Positions 7,838-18,480 of a stretch of 64,000 bases of DNA are shown here, piece by piece (the first letter of the stretch is position 1; every line of letters starts with the position of its first letter). The position numbers and the translations under genes are program-made. The notes under the pieces are model-generated. The model saw only the letters and a list, made by a program, of their open reading frames with translations, was not told the origin of the DNA and did not search any database. Source of the DNA: Effusibacillus pohliae DSM 22757 (GTDB lineage: Bacteria > Bacillota > Bacilli > Tumebacillales > Effusibacillaceae); the NCBI RefSeq assembly GCF_000376225.1, contig NZ_AQXL01000126.1, forward strand, positions 1 to 64,000, in the 5' to 3' direction.

Positions 7838-8029
7838 GGGTCCCGGCAAGTCAGCCGGAAGACGGATGATTTTCGGGACCCCGCGGAACCGGGCGGGGAA
7901 GTGATTGGGGTCCCCGCAAAGTACTCGGAATTGGCTTCAAAGCTTCGCTTCACTTTACGGGGCATAATTAGGGGGCCCCACGAAAGTAATCGGAATACGC
8001 TTCGTAGCTTTACGTCACTTTCGTGGGGT
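7838..8029. repeat. block of three related hairpin repeats between fadN and fadA
   Basis: Three degenerate copies lie in tandem: 7838-7881, 7907-7964 and 7971-8029. Each has G/C arms, then an AAGT(A), then CGGA, and ends with a complementary arm. The best copy pairs CCCCACGAAAGT (7976-7987) with ACTTTCGTGGGG (8017-8028), 12 bp perfect, around a 29-nt loop that contains CGCTTCGTAGC. The first copy pairs GGGTCCCG with CGGGACCC. A fourth copy lies between tRNA genes at 37704-37755. The block widens the fadN-fadA gap to 235 bp and could form mRNA-processing or attenuating stems. Confidence 0.8.
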
Positions 8030-8049
8030 ATTTTTAGGGAGGGAACGGA

Positions 8050-9225
<1,176 letters not shown>

Positions 9226-9237
9226 GGAGGGCTTTTT

Positions 9238-11010
9238 ATGGAAACGAAACGCAAAGTCAAAGGCGGTAGCTTCATTCTCGAATCGATCGATGCGAATGAC
9301 GTCTTTACACCGGAAGATTTTACGGATGAACAGAAGATGATCGCGCAAACGACGGCCGATTTTATCGAAGGGGAAGTGGCACCCCACCGCGAACAGCTGG
9401 AAAAATTGGATCTCGACCTGTCCGTCAAACTTCTGAAAAAAGCGGGGGAACTCGGACTGTTGGGAGCTGACGTGCCGGAAGAGTATGACGGTCTCGGCCT
9501 TGATAAAGTTTCTTCCAGCCTGATTACCGAGTACTTCACCCGCGCCGGTTCGTTTGCCCTGTCGCACGGGGCACACGTCGGGATCGGAACGCTGCCGATC
9601 GTCTTTTTCGGCAGCAAGGAGCAGAAAGCGAAATACCTACCGAAACTGGCAACCGGTGAATGGATCGCCGCTTACGCTTTGACCGAACCGGGATCCGGAT
9701 CCGACGCGCTGGGGGCAAAAGCCACCGCCAGATTGTCGGAGGACGGCAAGTATTACATTCTCAACGGAACCAAGCAATTCATTACCAATGCCGGCTTCGC
9801 CGACGTGTTTGTCGTCTATGCGAAAATCGACGGTGAAAAATTCTCCGCGTTCATCGTGGAACGCACCTTCCCCGGCGTGTCGGTCGGACCGGAAGAAAAG
9901 AAGATGGGGATCAAAGGCTCTTCCACCCGTCCGCTGATTCTCGAAGATGTCAAAGTGCCGGTGGAAAATCTGCTTGGCGAGGAAGGCCGCGGCCATGTCA
10001 TCGCGTTCAATATCCTGAACATCGGCCGTTACAAGCTTGGGGTCGGCTGCGTCGGTTCCTCCAAATGGGCGATCGAATTGGCCGCCAAATATGCGAACGA
10101 ACGCAAGCAGTTCGGCCGTCCGATCTCGTCCTTTCCGCTGATCGGGGCAAAATTGGCCGACATGAACATCAAGACCTATGTACTCGAGTCGCTGATCTAC
10201 CGGATCGGCGGACTGTATGACGAGCAGTTTGCCGATTTTACCGACCCGAACGATCTGGGACGGACCGCCGCCAAGCTGATCGAAGAGTATGCGATTGAAT
10301 GCTCGATTGCGAAAGTGTTCGGTTCCGAAGTGTTTGATTTCGTTGCCGATGAAGCTGTTCAGATCCATGGCGGGTACGGGTTTATCCAGGAGTATCCGGT
10401 CGAGCAGATGTATCGCGATTCGCGGATCAACCGGATTTTTGAGGGAACGAATGAGATCAACCGCCTGTTGATCCCTGGCACGCTGTTGCGCAAGGCGCTG
10501 AAAGGCGAGTTACCGCTGATGCAAGCGGCTCAGCAGCTGCAATCGGAGCTGATGGGCATGGCGCCGCAAATGCCGGACGGCTCACCGCTTGGCGAGGAAC
10601 AACTGCTGCTGGAGCAGGCGCGCAAAGCGTTCCTGATGGTCGGCGGACTGGCCGTCCAGAAGTACCAGCAGAACATCCAGAACGAGCAGGAAGTGCTGGC
10701 CAACCTGGCGGATATCATGATTGAAATCTTTGCGATGGAATCCGCTTTGCTGCGGGCCAAAAAGGCGCTGGCGAAAGACGCCGACAAGGCGCAACTGAAG
10801 GTGGCCATGACGAAAGCGTATGTCCACGAAGCGTTTGCCCGGATCGAGGCGCTCGGCCGCGACACGCTGGCCGCAATGGAAAGCGGTGACATGCTGCGGA
10901 CGCAGTTGTCGATTTTCAAGAAATTGGTTCGCTTCCAGCCGATCAACACGGTCGCTCTGAAACGGGAAATCGCCGCGAAAGTGATCGAAGCGGAAAAGTA
11001 TGTGTGCTAA
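9238..11010 (+). CDS. fadE: acyl-CoA dehydrogenase (FadE-type, long form)
   Basis: 590 residues, the long Bacillus FadE form with a C-terminal helical extension of about 180 residues beyond the normal 380-400 residue core. Visible motifs are ALTEPGSGSDA (FAD/substrate loop), GIKGSSTRPLILEDVKVP, QIHGGYGFIQEYPVEQMYRDSRI and RIFEGTNEINR with the conserved catalytic-region Glu. It oxidises acyl-CoA to enoyl-CoA, passing electrons to ETF. ATG 9238 has GTGAGGAGGGC upstream and follows fadA by 12 bp. A hairpin terminator closes the operon. Confidence 0.95.
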   Translation: METKRKVKGGSFILESIDANDVFTPEDFTDEQKMIAQTTADFIEGEVAPHREQLEKLDLDLSVKLLKKAGELGLLGADVPEEYDGLGLDKVSSSLITEYFTRAGSFALSHGAHVGIGTLPIVFFGSKEQKAKYLPKLATGEWIAAYALTEPGSGSDALGAKATARLSEDGKYYILNGTKQFITNAGFADVFVVYAKIDGEKFSAFIVERTFPGVSVGPEEKKMGIKGSSTRPLILEDVKVPVENLLGEEGRGHVIAFNILNIGRYKLGVGCVGSSKWAIELAAKYANERKQFGRPISSFPLIGAKLADMNIKTYVLESLIYRIGGLYDEQFADFTDPNDLGRTAAKLIEEYAIECSIAKVFGSEVFDFVADEAVQIHGGYGFIQEYPVEQMYRDSRINRIFEGTNEINRLLIPGTLLRKALKGELPLMQAAQQLQSELMGMAPQMPDGSPLGEEQLLLEQARKAFLMVGGLAVQKYQQNIQNEQEVLANLADIMIEIFAMESALLRAKKALAKDADKAQLKVAMTKAYVHEAFARIEALGRDTLAAMESGDMLRTQLSIFKKLVRFQPINTVALKREIAAKVIEAEKYVC

Positions 11011-11045
11011 CCCGGCAGGAATCCAACAGAATACCGACGAACAAT

Positions 11046-11078
11046 AAGGTACTGGCATTCGCCGGTACCTTTTCTATT
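11046..11078 (+). terminator. terminator of the fadNAE operon
   Basis: AAGGTACTGGC pairs with GCCGGTACCTT (11 bp, one G-T) around ATTC, then TTCTATTTT. Just after it, CCACGAAAGTAAT at 11081-11093 equals the left arm of the hairpin repeat at 7971-8029. Confidence 0.85.
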
Positions 11079-11138
11079 TTCCACGAAAGTAATGCGTCGC
11101 CTGGCCTGGATCGAAGCAACCGGTCGCGGGGCGCAAAG

Positions 11139-12050
11139 TTATTGCAGAAACAACACCGAGCCAAACAGACCCAGTGCATAGGCCGTTCCGTAGACCAGAT
11201 GCAGCAAAACGGTCAGCCCGACCACCAGGTTCATTTCGAGCGGGGTGGCGCTTGTCCATGCCTTGCGGATCACCTGCACCGCGACCGGCAGGGACAACAG
11301 GGTGATCAGCGACAACTTCGGCAGTGTGCCGGCGGACACGAGCAAAATCTGGATCGCATAGGCAGCAAAGACGAGCACGGTCAGTTCCTGTTTGGCCCCT
11401 TTTTCCGACAGCAGGTTGGCCAATGTGATCTTGCCGACCAGCCGATCGTGTTCCCTGTCCCGCAAATTGTTCGCGTGCAGCATGGCGGCCGCCACCAGCC
11501 CAATCGGGATCGATCCCCCAAAAACGGTCCAGCGCATCATACCCATTTGCGCGTAATAGGTGGCCAGCACCAGCAGCGGGCCCATTCCCACAAATGCGGC
11601 CAGCTCTCCCAGTCCCCGATAGGCAAGCGGAAACGGTCCGCCCGTGTAGCAATAGCCAACGAGCAGCCCGATCAATCCGAACCAGAGCATGCCGCTGCCC
11701 ACCCTTGTGACCAGATAGGCGCCCAGCAGACTGGCCAGTACAAAACAAACAACGCCCCCTTGGTACACTTGTTGGGGGGTGAGCCATCCCTTTTGGATAA
11801 CGCCGCTGGCACACAGGGAATCGGCCGCGTCGGCACCCGTTTTAGAATCGAAATAGTCGTTAAACAGGTTGGCTCCGGCATGCAGCAGATTGCTCGCCAG
11901 CAACGCCAGCAAGAACGGAACGGTTTGAAACGCGCGGTCCATCACGGCAAACGCCCCGCCCAACATGACCGGGATCAGGCTTGCCGTAAGCGACGGAAAG
12001 CGGATCGCCTGAAACCAGACCTGAAACAGACTGACCTGCCGTTTCTCCAA
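11139..12050 (-). CDS. UbiA-family prenyltransferase, MenA-like
   Basis: 303 residues with 8-9 predicted membrane segments. The first Asp-rich motif is NLFNDYFDSKTG (about residue 62-73) and the second is NNLRDREHD (about 195-203); both bind Mg-prenyl diphosphate. This matches 1,4-dihydroxy-2-naphthoate prenyltransferase (MenA), which attaches the isoprenoid tail in menaquinone synthesis at the membrane. The futalosine-pathway enzyme MqnP is the alternative, because no men or mqn genes are adjacent. It is monocistronic and convergent with fadE. Confidence 0.8.
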   Translation of the reverse strand: MEKRQVSLFQVWFQAIRFPSLTASLIPVMLGGAFAVMDRAFQTVPFLLALLASNLLHAGANLFNDYFDSKTGADAADSLCASGVIQKGWLTPQQVYQGGVVCFVLASLLGAYLVTRVGSGMLWFGLIGLLVGYCYTGGPFPLAYRGLGELAAFVGMGPLLVLATYYAQMGMMRWTVFGGSIPIGLVAAAMLHANNLRDREHDRLVGKITLANLLSEKGAKQELTVLVFAAYAIQILLVSAGTLPKLSLITLLSLPVAVQVIRKAWTSATPLEMNLVVGLTVLLHLVYGTAYALGLFGSVLFLQ

Positions 12051-12240
12051 TTCAGGACATCCTTTCCAACTCTTCCTAACCCCATAATACTATGTCCAAC
12101 CTTCTCATACAATTGTTTCATAGGCCGCAACAGACATTCCGGAAAGCCGCCCGGCTGCTCACCCACCGCATGAGAATGACATTTCATCCCTGCCGGGGTA
12201 ACGCGAAGCAGACAATTGCGGCAAAATGGGGAGGTTGCAT

Positions 12241-12375
12241 ATGACGGACACAAGCTTCTGGTTTGCAGTGCTGGCCGCTTTGTCGTGGGGAATCGCGCCT
12301 CTGTTTGAAAAATGGGGAGGCATGAAGGTGATCGGCACAATTTTGATTTTGATTGGAATTTTCTTGATTCGGTAA
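12241..12375 (+). pseudogene. EamA/DMT transporter gene collapsed by an internal deletion
   Basis: A GGGAGGTTGCAT site precedes ATG 12241. The 44 codons read MTDTSFWFAVLAALSWGIAPLFEK, the first membrane helix of a short EamA-family transporter, then jump directly to KVIGTILILIGIFLIR, a typical last helix. About 90-100 codons are missing and the frame is kept. A two-helix protein could be made but cannot be a transporter. The following 12376-12599 holds no supported gene. Confidence 0.6.
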
Positions 12376-12599
12376 TTTTGCAAATAATTGATAACATAAC
12401 CAAAACTAAAAGTATTAAATTTTGATCAAGTATGTATTTTCTCGAAATCGGTAGGTAGAGCTTGATATTGAATCCTGGTTTCTTACAATGTCGAAAAATA
12501 AAAGGTGATAGTTTCTCTTCGTTCATGTACTATCAATGCTGGGATTATTCAGATAGTTGCCAGTAATAGAACCACAGGAAAACACAGCAGAAGCGGTGA

Positions 12600-13084
12600 A
12601 TGTCATGTGGTCACGATCGTCGATGCGCCGCCTCCGGTGACACGGTGGCGATGATCCCGGTTGTGACCGGGCAAAAGACGCCGCTCATTACGCCGTCCGG
12701 GACAGCGGCGAAAGTGACGGTTGACGAGCGAAGCGGCAAGGTAAACGAGTGGGTGTTCCGCGCCTGCTTCATCGACCCGTTCCAGGGGACGGTGACGGGC
12801 AAGTTTGCCGTTAACGGTCTGATGGCGAAAACGGTTGTAATTTATACGGATGCTTCTAACGACTATTCGAAAGGTTTCGCCAAGTCGTTGCAAGAAGAAT
12901 TCACGAAACGTGGCTACCGGTACCGGTACGGCTAAAATCAAGGGAGCGTTGGCAAGCATTAAGGATTACAAAGTGGCGACAGGGGGTGATTTCGTTCGAC
13001 GACAAGCACAATCCGATCAAATCGGCCGTTTTGATCGAGCTGAAAGACGGAAAGCCAACGTTCAAAACGAAGGTCAATCCGTAG
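12600..13084 (+). pseudogene. relic of a branched-chain amino-acid binding protein gene
   Basis: Residues PLITPS to SKGFAKSL match the middle of the intact LivJ at 16762-17958; both share VTVDER, GKVNEWVFRACFIDPFQG and VVIYTD. After about 12925 the frame breaks. A second piece reads AKIKGALASIKDYKVATGG, then in another frame SFDDKHNPIKSAVLIELKDG and a C-terminal KVNP stop, matching the last 50 residues of LivJ. The signal peptide, N-terminal lobe and about 150 central codons are gone. It lies directly before livH, where livJ is normally found. Confidence 0.85.
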
Positions 13085-13137
13085 TCATCCTGGGACCGCA
13101 GCGTCCCCCTCTTTATCCAAAGGAAAGGAGTGCCCGT

Positions 13138-14043
13138 ATGGACTATATCATCCAACAATTGATCAACGGGATCTCGGTCGGAAGCATCTACGCGCTCATC
13201 GCGTTGGGCTATACGATGGTGTACGGAATTATCAAGCTTATCAATTTCGCCCACGGCGATGTGTTTATGGTAGGCGCTTTTGTCGGTTTGTTCACCGTGA
13301 AAGCGCTGGAAGCGCAAGGCATGCAAAACAAAATCCTGGTGTTCGTGATCGCCCTGCTGGTGGCGATGGCGGCCAGCGCTGTGCTGGGGGTGCTGATTGA
13401 ACGGACAGCGTACAAGCCGTTGCGCAACGCTTCCCGGATTGCGGTTTTGATCACGGCGATCGGTGTATCCTTTTTGCTGGAAAATGGCGGAATATTCTTG
13501 TTGGGACCGCAAGCAAAAGGATTCCCCGAAATCGTCCAGAAAACGCAGTACAACCTGTTTGGTTCTGTACAGATCGACTCGAACCAGATCATGATTCTGA
13601 TCGTCACGGTCATCCTGATGGTCGTGCTGGAATTGATTGTGCACAAGACAAAAATCGGCAAGGCGATGCGCGCCGTTTCATTTGACAAGGATGCGGCCCG
13701 CCTGATGGGCATCAACGTCGACACGACGATCTCCGCTACGTTCGCCATCGGTTCCGCGCTGGCAGCGGCGGCGGGCGTGATTTTCGGCATGACGTACAAC
13801 TCGATCGACCCGCTTATGGGCATTATTCCGGGGCTGAAAGCGTTCGTTGCGGCGGTGCTCGGCGGCATCGGGATTATTCCGGGGGCGCTGGTCGGCGGCT
13901 TGCTGCTCGGGGTGATCGAAACCGGCGTCTCGTCGGTCGGTTTTTCGCTCTGGCGGGACGGAGTGGCGTTTGCGATCCTGATTCTGATCCTGATCTTCAA
14001 ACCGTCTGGCCTGTTTGGCAAGAACGTTCGCGAGAAAGTGTAG
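13138..14043 (+). CDS. livH: branched-chain amino-acid ABC transporter permease
   Basis: 301 residues, eight or so membrane helices. The opening YIIQQLINGISVGSIYALIALGYTMVYGIIKLINFAHGDVFM is the LivH signature. The cytoplasmic EAA-like loop (KTKIGKAMRAVSFDKDAARLMGI) contacts the ATPases. ATG 13138 has AAAGGAAAGGAG upstream; frames further 5' only overlap the livJ relic. It heads livH-livM-livG-livF. Confidence 0.93.
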   Translation: MDYIIQQLINGISVGSIYALIALGYTMVYGIIKLINFAHGDVFMVGAFVGLFTVKALEAQGMQNKILVFVIALLVAMAASAVLGVLIERTAYKPLRNASRIAVLITAIGVSFLLENGGIFLLGPQAKGFPEIVQKTQYNLFGSVQIDSNQIMILIVTVILMVVLELIVHKTKIGKAMRAVSFDKDAARLMGINVDTTISATFAIGSALAAAAGVIFGMTYNSIDPLMGIIPGLKAFVAAVLGGIGIIPGALVGGLLLGVIETGVSSVGFSLWRDGVAFAILILILIFKPSGLFGKNVREKV

Positions 14044-14053
14044 GTGACAGCGG

Positions 14054-15013
14054 ATGCGCGTGCAAAACAAAAGTTTTTGGACCGGAATCGTCGTCAGTCT
14101 CCTGATTTATGCGGTGTGCGAAGTGTTGATCGATACGGGCGTGCTGAACGATTTTGCGGAATCGACGCTGATCTTGATCTGCATCAACATCATTCTTGGC
14201 GTTTCCCTCAATCTGATCAACGGGTTCACCGGACAATTTTCGATCGGTCACGCCGGCTTCATGTCGATCGGCGCCTATCTGTCGGCGATTATGACGATCG
14301 ATTTCAACATGCCGTTTGTGGTGGCCCTGGTGATCGGCGGATTGGCGGCGGCCGTCGCAGGTCTCATCATCGGCATTCCGTCCCTGCGGCTGAAAGGGGA
14401 CTATCTGGCGATCGCCACGCTCGGATTCGGCGAGATCATCCGGATCGTGTGGCTGAATACCGAGTATGTAGGGGGTGCCTCCGGCCTCAGCGGCATCCCG
14501 ACGGAGACGAACTGGACCTGGGTTTTCCTCTGGACCTTGATTACGGTGGTTGTGATCAACAACTTCGTCAATTCGACGCACGGGCGGGCCTGCATTTCCG
14601 TCCGCGAAAATGAGATCGCGGCCGAAGCGATGGGGGTCAACACGACCAAGTACAAAGTGATGGCGTTCGTGATCGGCGCCTTTTTCGCAGGGATTGCGGG
14701 CGGGCTGTCTGCACACATGTTCTACATCATCAATCCGAACAACTACAACTTCATGAAATCGTTCGAGATTCTCGTGATCGTGGTACTCGGCGGTCTTGGT
14801 AGCACGTCCGGCTCAATCGTCGGGGCGATCGTTCTGACGATGATCTTCACCCTGCTGCAGGATTACCCGGATATCCGCATGATCATCTATTCGGTGCTGC
14901 TGATTTTGATGATGATTTTCCGTCCGAGCGGACTGATGGGGACTCGCGAATTTCGGTTCAACTTCCTGAACAAGAAGGAGGAGCAGCATGGCGCAACCAA
15001 CACTTCTGCTTGA
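14054..15013 (+). CDS. livM: branched-chain amino-acid ABC transporter permease
   Basis: 319 residues, about nine membrane helices. [23 protein letters not shown] is the LivM N-terminal signature and [15 protein letters not shown]-like text is its ATPase-contact loop ([20 protein letters not shown]). It partners LivH to form the membrane channel. It starts 10 bp after livH and its end overlaps livG by 26 bp. Confidence 0.93.
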   Translation: MRVQNKSFWTGIVVSLLIYAVCEVLIDTGVLNDFAESTLILICINIILGVSLNLINGFTGQFSIGHAGFMSIGAYLSAIMTIDFNMPFVVALVIGGLAAAVAGLIIGIPSLRLKGDYLAIATLGFGEIIRIVWLNTEYVGGASGLSGIPTETNWTWVFLWTLITVVVINNFVNSTHGRACISVRENEIAAEAMGVNTTKYKVMAFVIGAFFAGIAGGLSAHMFYIINPNNYNFMKSFEILVIVVLGGLGSTSGSIVGAIVLTMIFTLLQDYPDIRMIIYSVLLILMMIFRPSGLMGTREFRFNFLNKKEEQHGATNTSA

Positions 15014-15764
15014 TGTGCAAAAGGTCAGCCGCTCTTTCGGTGGTCTGAAGGCGGTATCCGACGTATCGATGCATCTGCGCAAGGGCGAACTGGTCGGTCT
15101 GATCGGTCCGAACGGCGCAGGAAAGACGACTTTGTTCAACCTGCTGACCGGGGTCTATGAACCTTCCGAGGGGAAGATCCTGTTGAACGGGGAGTCGATC
15201 GGCGGCCTGAAACCTTACCAGATCACGCAAAAAGGCGCCGCCCGCACATTCCAGAACATCCGCCTGTTCAGCGATCTGTCCGTCCTGGACAACGTGAAAA
15301 TCGCCTATCACCAGCACGCGAAACATTCGGTGTTCTCGTCGATTTTGCGGCTGCCGTCCCATTTTAAAGGCGAGGCGGAGATCACGGAGAAAGCGATCGA
15401 GTTTCTGAAAATCTTCAAACTGGACGGCAAGAAGGACGAACTTGCGAAAAATCTGCCATACGGCGAACAGCGCCGGTTGGAGATCGCCCGTGCGCTGGCG
15501 GCACGGCCGAAGCTGCTGCTGCTCGACGAGCCGGCGGCCGGCATGAACCCGCAGGAAACGCAGGATCTGATGCATCTGATCCAATGGATTCGCCGTGAGT
15601 TCGATTTGACGATTCTCCTGATCGAGCACGACATGTCGTTGGTGATGGGCGTTTGCGAACGGATTTACGTGCTGGATCGCGGCCTGCTGATCGCTGAGGG
15701 AACACCGAGCGAGATCAAGTCGAACCCGAAAGTGATCGAAGCCTATCTGGGGCAGGAGGTGTGA
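14988..15764 (+). CDS. livG: branched-chain amino-acid ABC transporter ATP-binding protein
   Basis: 258 residues. Walker [11 protein letters not shown]-loop region, signature [16 protein letters not shown] (the LivG variant of LSGGQ) and Walker [13 protein letters not shown] are all present, with the extra helical insert typical of LivG. GGAGGAGCAGC precedes the ATG, inside the 3' end of livM. With LivF it drives uptake of Leu, Ile and Val, or related amides. Confidence 0.93.
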   Translation: MAQPTLLLDVQKVSRSFGGLKAVSDVSMHLRKGELVGLIGPNGAGKTTLFNLLTGVYEPSEGKILLNGESIGGLKPYQITQKGAARTFQNIRLFSDLSVLDNVKIAYHQHAKHSVFSSILRLPSHFKGEAEITEKAIEFLKIFKLDGKKDELAKNLPYGEQRRLEIARALAARPKLLLLDEPAAGMNPQETQDLMHLIQWIRREFDLTILLIEHDMSLVMGVCERIYVLDRGLLIAEGTPSEIKSNPKVIEAYLGQEV

Positions 15765-15768
15765 ACGG

Positions 15769-16470
15769 GTGTTAAAGGTCGATAACATCAACGTGTACTA
15801 CGGTGCCATCCACGCGCTGAAAGGGGTAAGCCTGACGGTCAATCAAGGCGAAATCGTGACTTTGATCGGCGCCAACGGAGCCGGCAAATCGACACTGCTG
15901 AAGACATTGTCGGGACTTTTGAAGCCGAAAACGGGCGGGATCGAATTTTTGGGCCAATCGATCGCCGGCCAGCCCGCCCAGTCGATCGTCAAACAGGGCC
16001 TGATCCACTGCCCGGAAGGTCGGCGTGTGTTTGCCAACATGACGGTCGAGGAAAATCTGGAATTGGGCGCTTTTTCCCGTACCGACAAGGAAATCAAGGC
16101 GGATATGGAAAAAGTGTTCGACCGTTTCCCACGTTTGCTGGAGCGGCGCAAGCAGCAGGCCGGCACATTGTCCGGCGGCGAGCAGCAGATGTTGGCGATT
16201 GGCCGTGCTTTAATGGCGCGCCCCAAGCTGCTGCTGCTCGATGAACCGTCAATGGGCCTGGCGCCGCTTCTGGTGCAGGAGATCTTCCGCATCATCCAGG
16301 AAATCAACCAAGCGGGGACAACCGTCTTGCTGGTGGAGCAAAACGCCAACCAGGCGCTGCGGATCGCCCACCGGGCGTATGTGCTGGAAACCGGCAAAAT
16401 CGTGCTGTCCGGAGACGCCGCCGAACTGGCCGCTTCCGAGGAAATCAAAAAAGCGTATCTGGGCGCATAG
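15769..16470 (+). CDS. livF: branched-chain amino-acid ABC transporter ATP-binding protein
   Basis: 233 residues, GTG start with GGAGGTGTGAACG upstream. Walker A GANGAGKST, signature LSGGEQQMLAIGRALM and Walker B LLLLDEPSMGLAP match LivF. It forms the second ATPase of the Liv transporter and lies 4 bp after livG. Confidence 0.93.
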   Translation: MLKVDNINVYYGAIHALKGVSLTVNQGEIVTLIGANGAGKSTLLKTLSGLLKPKTGGIEFLGQSIAGQPAQSIVKQGLIHCPEGRRVFANMTVEENLELGAFSRTDKEIKADMEKVFDRFPRLLERRKQQAGTLSGGEQQMLAIGRALMARPKLLLLDEPSMGLAPLLVQEIFRIIQEINQAGTTVLLVEQNANQALRIAHRAYVLETGKIVLSGDAAELAASEEIKKAYLGA

Positions 16471-16498
16471 ACGGCCCGGAGTTCGGCAAGTTGGAAAC

Positions 16499-16531
16499 GG
16501 AAAAGCTCTCCCACTCTGGCGGAGCTTTTCC
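16499..16531 (+). terminator. hairpin after livF
   Basis: GGAAAAGCTC and GAGCTTTTCC form a perfect 10-bp stem with a 13-nt loop. The T-run lies inside the 3' arm, so termination may be partial and allow read-through to livJ. The gap 16532-16761 holds no supported gene; an own promoter for livJ is likely but not identified. Confidence 0.6.
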
Positions 16532-16761
16532 CAAACTTCTATACTTTTAGCACTTTTTTATAGAAAAGTAGAAAAAGATTACATCTGTGTAGGGGGTGAT
16601 GAAAACGAAAGATTGAGCGTGATTGTGCGAGCTGTTTTGCAAAAAACGTCATCCACGGCAGGTGATTGTTTTCCACCGATATTGTAGTATGAGTTCGTGC
16701 ATTATTCAGATTTTTACCGGAAATCGAAAGAGAGGAAAAAAGTAGAAAGGGGTCAAGTGGG

Positions 16762-17958
16762 ATGAAGAAAAAACTGATAACCGCAACCGCCATCGCGGCA
16801 CTGGCGCTTGGCGCATTGGCAGGCTGCGGCGGTAAGCAGCAGGCAAACGGCAACGCCGGGGGAGGCAGCAGCTCCGGGGACACGATCAAGATTGGCACCG
16901 ACTTTGAGATGACCGGCGGTCAAGCGGCGTTCGGTACATCGGCGTTGAAAGGCGTCAAACTGGCCGTCAAGGAGATTAACGCAGCAGGCGGGGTGCTCGG
17001 CAAGCAAATTCAGATTATCGACGCCGACAACGCGTCCAAAAACGACGAATCCGCCCGCGCGGCGCAAAAACTGATTTCGAACGATAAAGTGGTCGCTTTG
17101 ATCGGGGCCACCACTTCCACCAACACACTGGCGGCAGTGCCGGTAGCGATGGAGAAGAAGATTCCGTTGATCACTTCTTCCGCCACCAACCCGAAAGTAA
17201 CGGTTGACGAGCGGACCGGCAAGGTCAATGAGTGGGTGTTCCGGGCTTGCTTCATCGACCCGTTCCAGGGCAAGGTGATGGCCGATTTCGCAACGAAAGA
17301 GCTGAAGGCGAAGACGGCGGTGATCTACACCGATACGTCGAGTGACTATTCAAAAGGCCTGACCAAGTTCTTTGAAGAAACCTTTACCAAGAACGGCGGC
17401 CAGATTTTGGCGAAAGAATCCTATCAGCAGAAAGACACCGACTTCAAGGCGGTGCTCACCCGCATCAAGGAAAAGAAACCGGATGTGATCTACGTCCCTG
17501 GCTACTATGAAGAGGTCGGCAAAATCATCAAACAGGGCCGTGAACTGGGAATCACCGCTCCGTTTATGGGCGGCGACGGTTGGGACGCTCCGCAGCTGAT
17601 CGACATCGCCGGCAAGGAGAACCTGAACAACACTTACATCTCCAACCACTATGCGCCGGATGACAACTCGCCGGAAGTCCAGCAGTTCGTCCAGTCGTTC
17701 AAGAAAGAATACAACGGCGAAACACCGGATGCGATGGCGGTTCTCGGTTACGATGCAATGAAGATGCTGGCGGACGCGATCAAGCGGGCCGGCAGCACCG
17801 ATCCGGCGAAAATCAAAGACGCGCTTGCAGCGACCAAAGATTTCAAAGCGGCGACCGGTTCCATCACGCTCAATGAGAACCACGACCCTGTGAAATCGGC
17901 CGTTGTACTGGAGTACAAAGACGGCAAACAAGTATTCAAAGGAAAGGTAAATCCGTAA
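16762..17958 (+). CDS. livJ: branched-chain amino-acid substrate-binding lipoprotein
   Basis: 398 residues. The signal ends in a lipobox, ALAGC, followed by a Gly/Asn/Ser linker; it is anchored outside the membrane. The Peripla_BP_6 fold is clear: GTDFEMTGGQAAFGTSALKGVKLAV, ALIGATTSTNTLAAVPV and AVLGYDAMKMLADAI. It delivers ligand to LivHM. A decayed paralogue lies before livH (12600-13084), so this copy after livF probably took over. A terminator follows. Confidence 0.92.
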   Translation: MKKKLITATAIAALALGALAGCGGKQQANGNAGGGSSSGDTIKIGTDFEMTGGQAAFGTSALKGVKLAVKEINAAGGVLGKQIQIIDADNASKNDESARAAQKLISNDKVVALIGATTSTNTLAAVPVAMEKKIPLITSSATNPKVTVDERTGKVNEWVFRACFIDPFQGKVMADFATKELKAKTAVIYTDTSSDYSKGLTKFFEETFTKNGGQILAKESYQQKDTDFKAVLTRIKEKKPDVIYVPGYYEEVGKIIKQGRELGITAPFMGGDGWDAPQLIDIAGKENLNNTYISNHYAPDDNSPEVQQFVQSFKKEYNGETPDAMAVLGYDAMKMLADAIKRAGSTDPAKIKDALAATKDFKAATGSITLNENHDPVKSAVVLEYKDGKQVFKGKVNP

Positions 17959-17966
17959 CTCTGACG

Positions 17967-18009
17967 AACGGGGGGCTGACACCCGAAAGGGCGAAAGCCT
18001 CCCGTTTTT
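17967..18009 (+). terminator. terminator of livJ
   Basis: ACGGGGGGCT and AGCCTCCCGT pair around a short spacer and are followed by TTTTTG. Confidence 0.8.
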
Positions 18010-18230
18010 GTTGACTTTATTGACTTTCCGCCGAGAGCCGCCTGGGGAACTTCCCGTTTGCCTCCGGAAGGGACGGCAGGATACGCGGAATCGCCGGAAG
18101 ACTGGTGGCATGTGTCCCGCGATCTCCCGCTTGCTGCAGAGGGAGCGGCGGGCGATGGAAAGCTGTATCCTGTTGCACTATAATGGGAGGAAAATGGGAG
18201 GGAATTTTGATAGCGGGTGGGTGGAATCGG

Positions 18231-18434
18231 ATGCGGAAGTCTCTGTACGAAGTACGGCAGTTGCTGAAGCGGTTTCAGATTTTTGTCTATACGGGAAACG
18301 AGTTGGACGATGCGGTGCTGATGGAGGCGGAACTGGAAGACTTGTACGAAATGAAGCTGATCGAAGAGGAAGAATACCTCAAGGCGCGGCTGATGATTAA
18401 GCAAGTATTGGCAAACCAGCATCATAATACTTGA
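18231..18434 (+). CDS. yqgQ: YqgQ family protein (DUF910)
   Basis: 67 residues. EVRQLLKRFQIFVYTGNELD and MEAELEDLYEMKLIEEEEYLKARLMIKQ match the small helical YqgQ protein of Bacillales (about 70 residues), which binds single-stranded nucleic acid in structural studies, with no established role. ATG 18231 gives the family length; upstream in-frame ATGs would add unrelated residues. In Bacillus the gene sits before glcK; here it is followed by a YhfC-type protease. Confidence 0.8.
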   Translation: MRKSLYEVRQLLKRFQIFVYTGNELDDAVLMEAELEDLYEMKLIEEEEYLKARLMIKQVLANQHHNT

Positions 18435-18480
18435 TGGAAGAAAGCGCAAGAAGCAAACCGAGAGCTGAGGTGGCGCGAAA

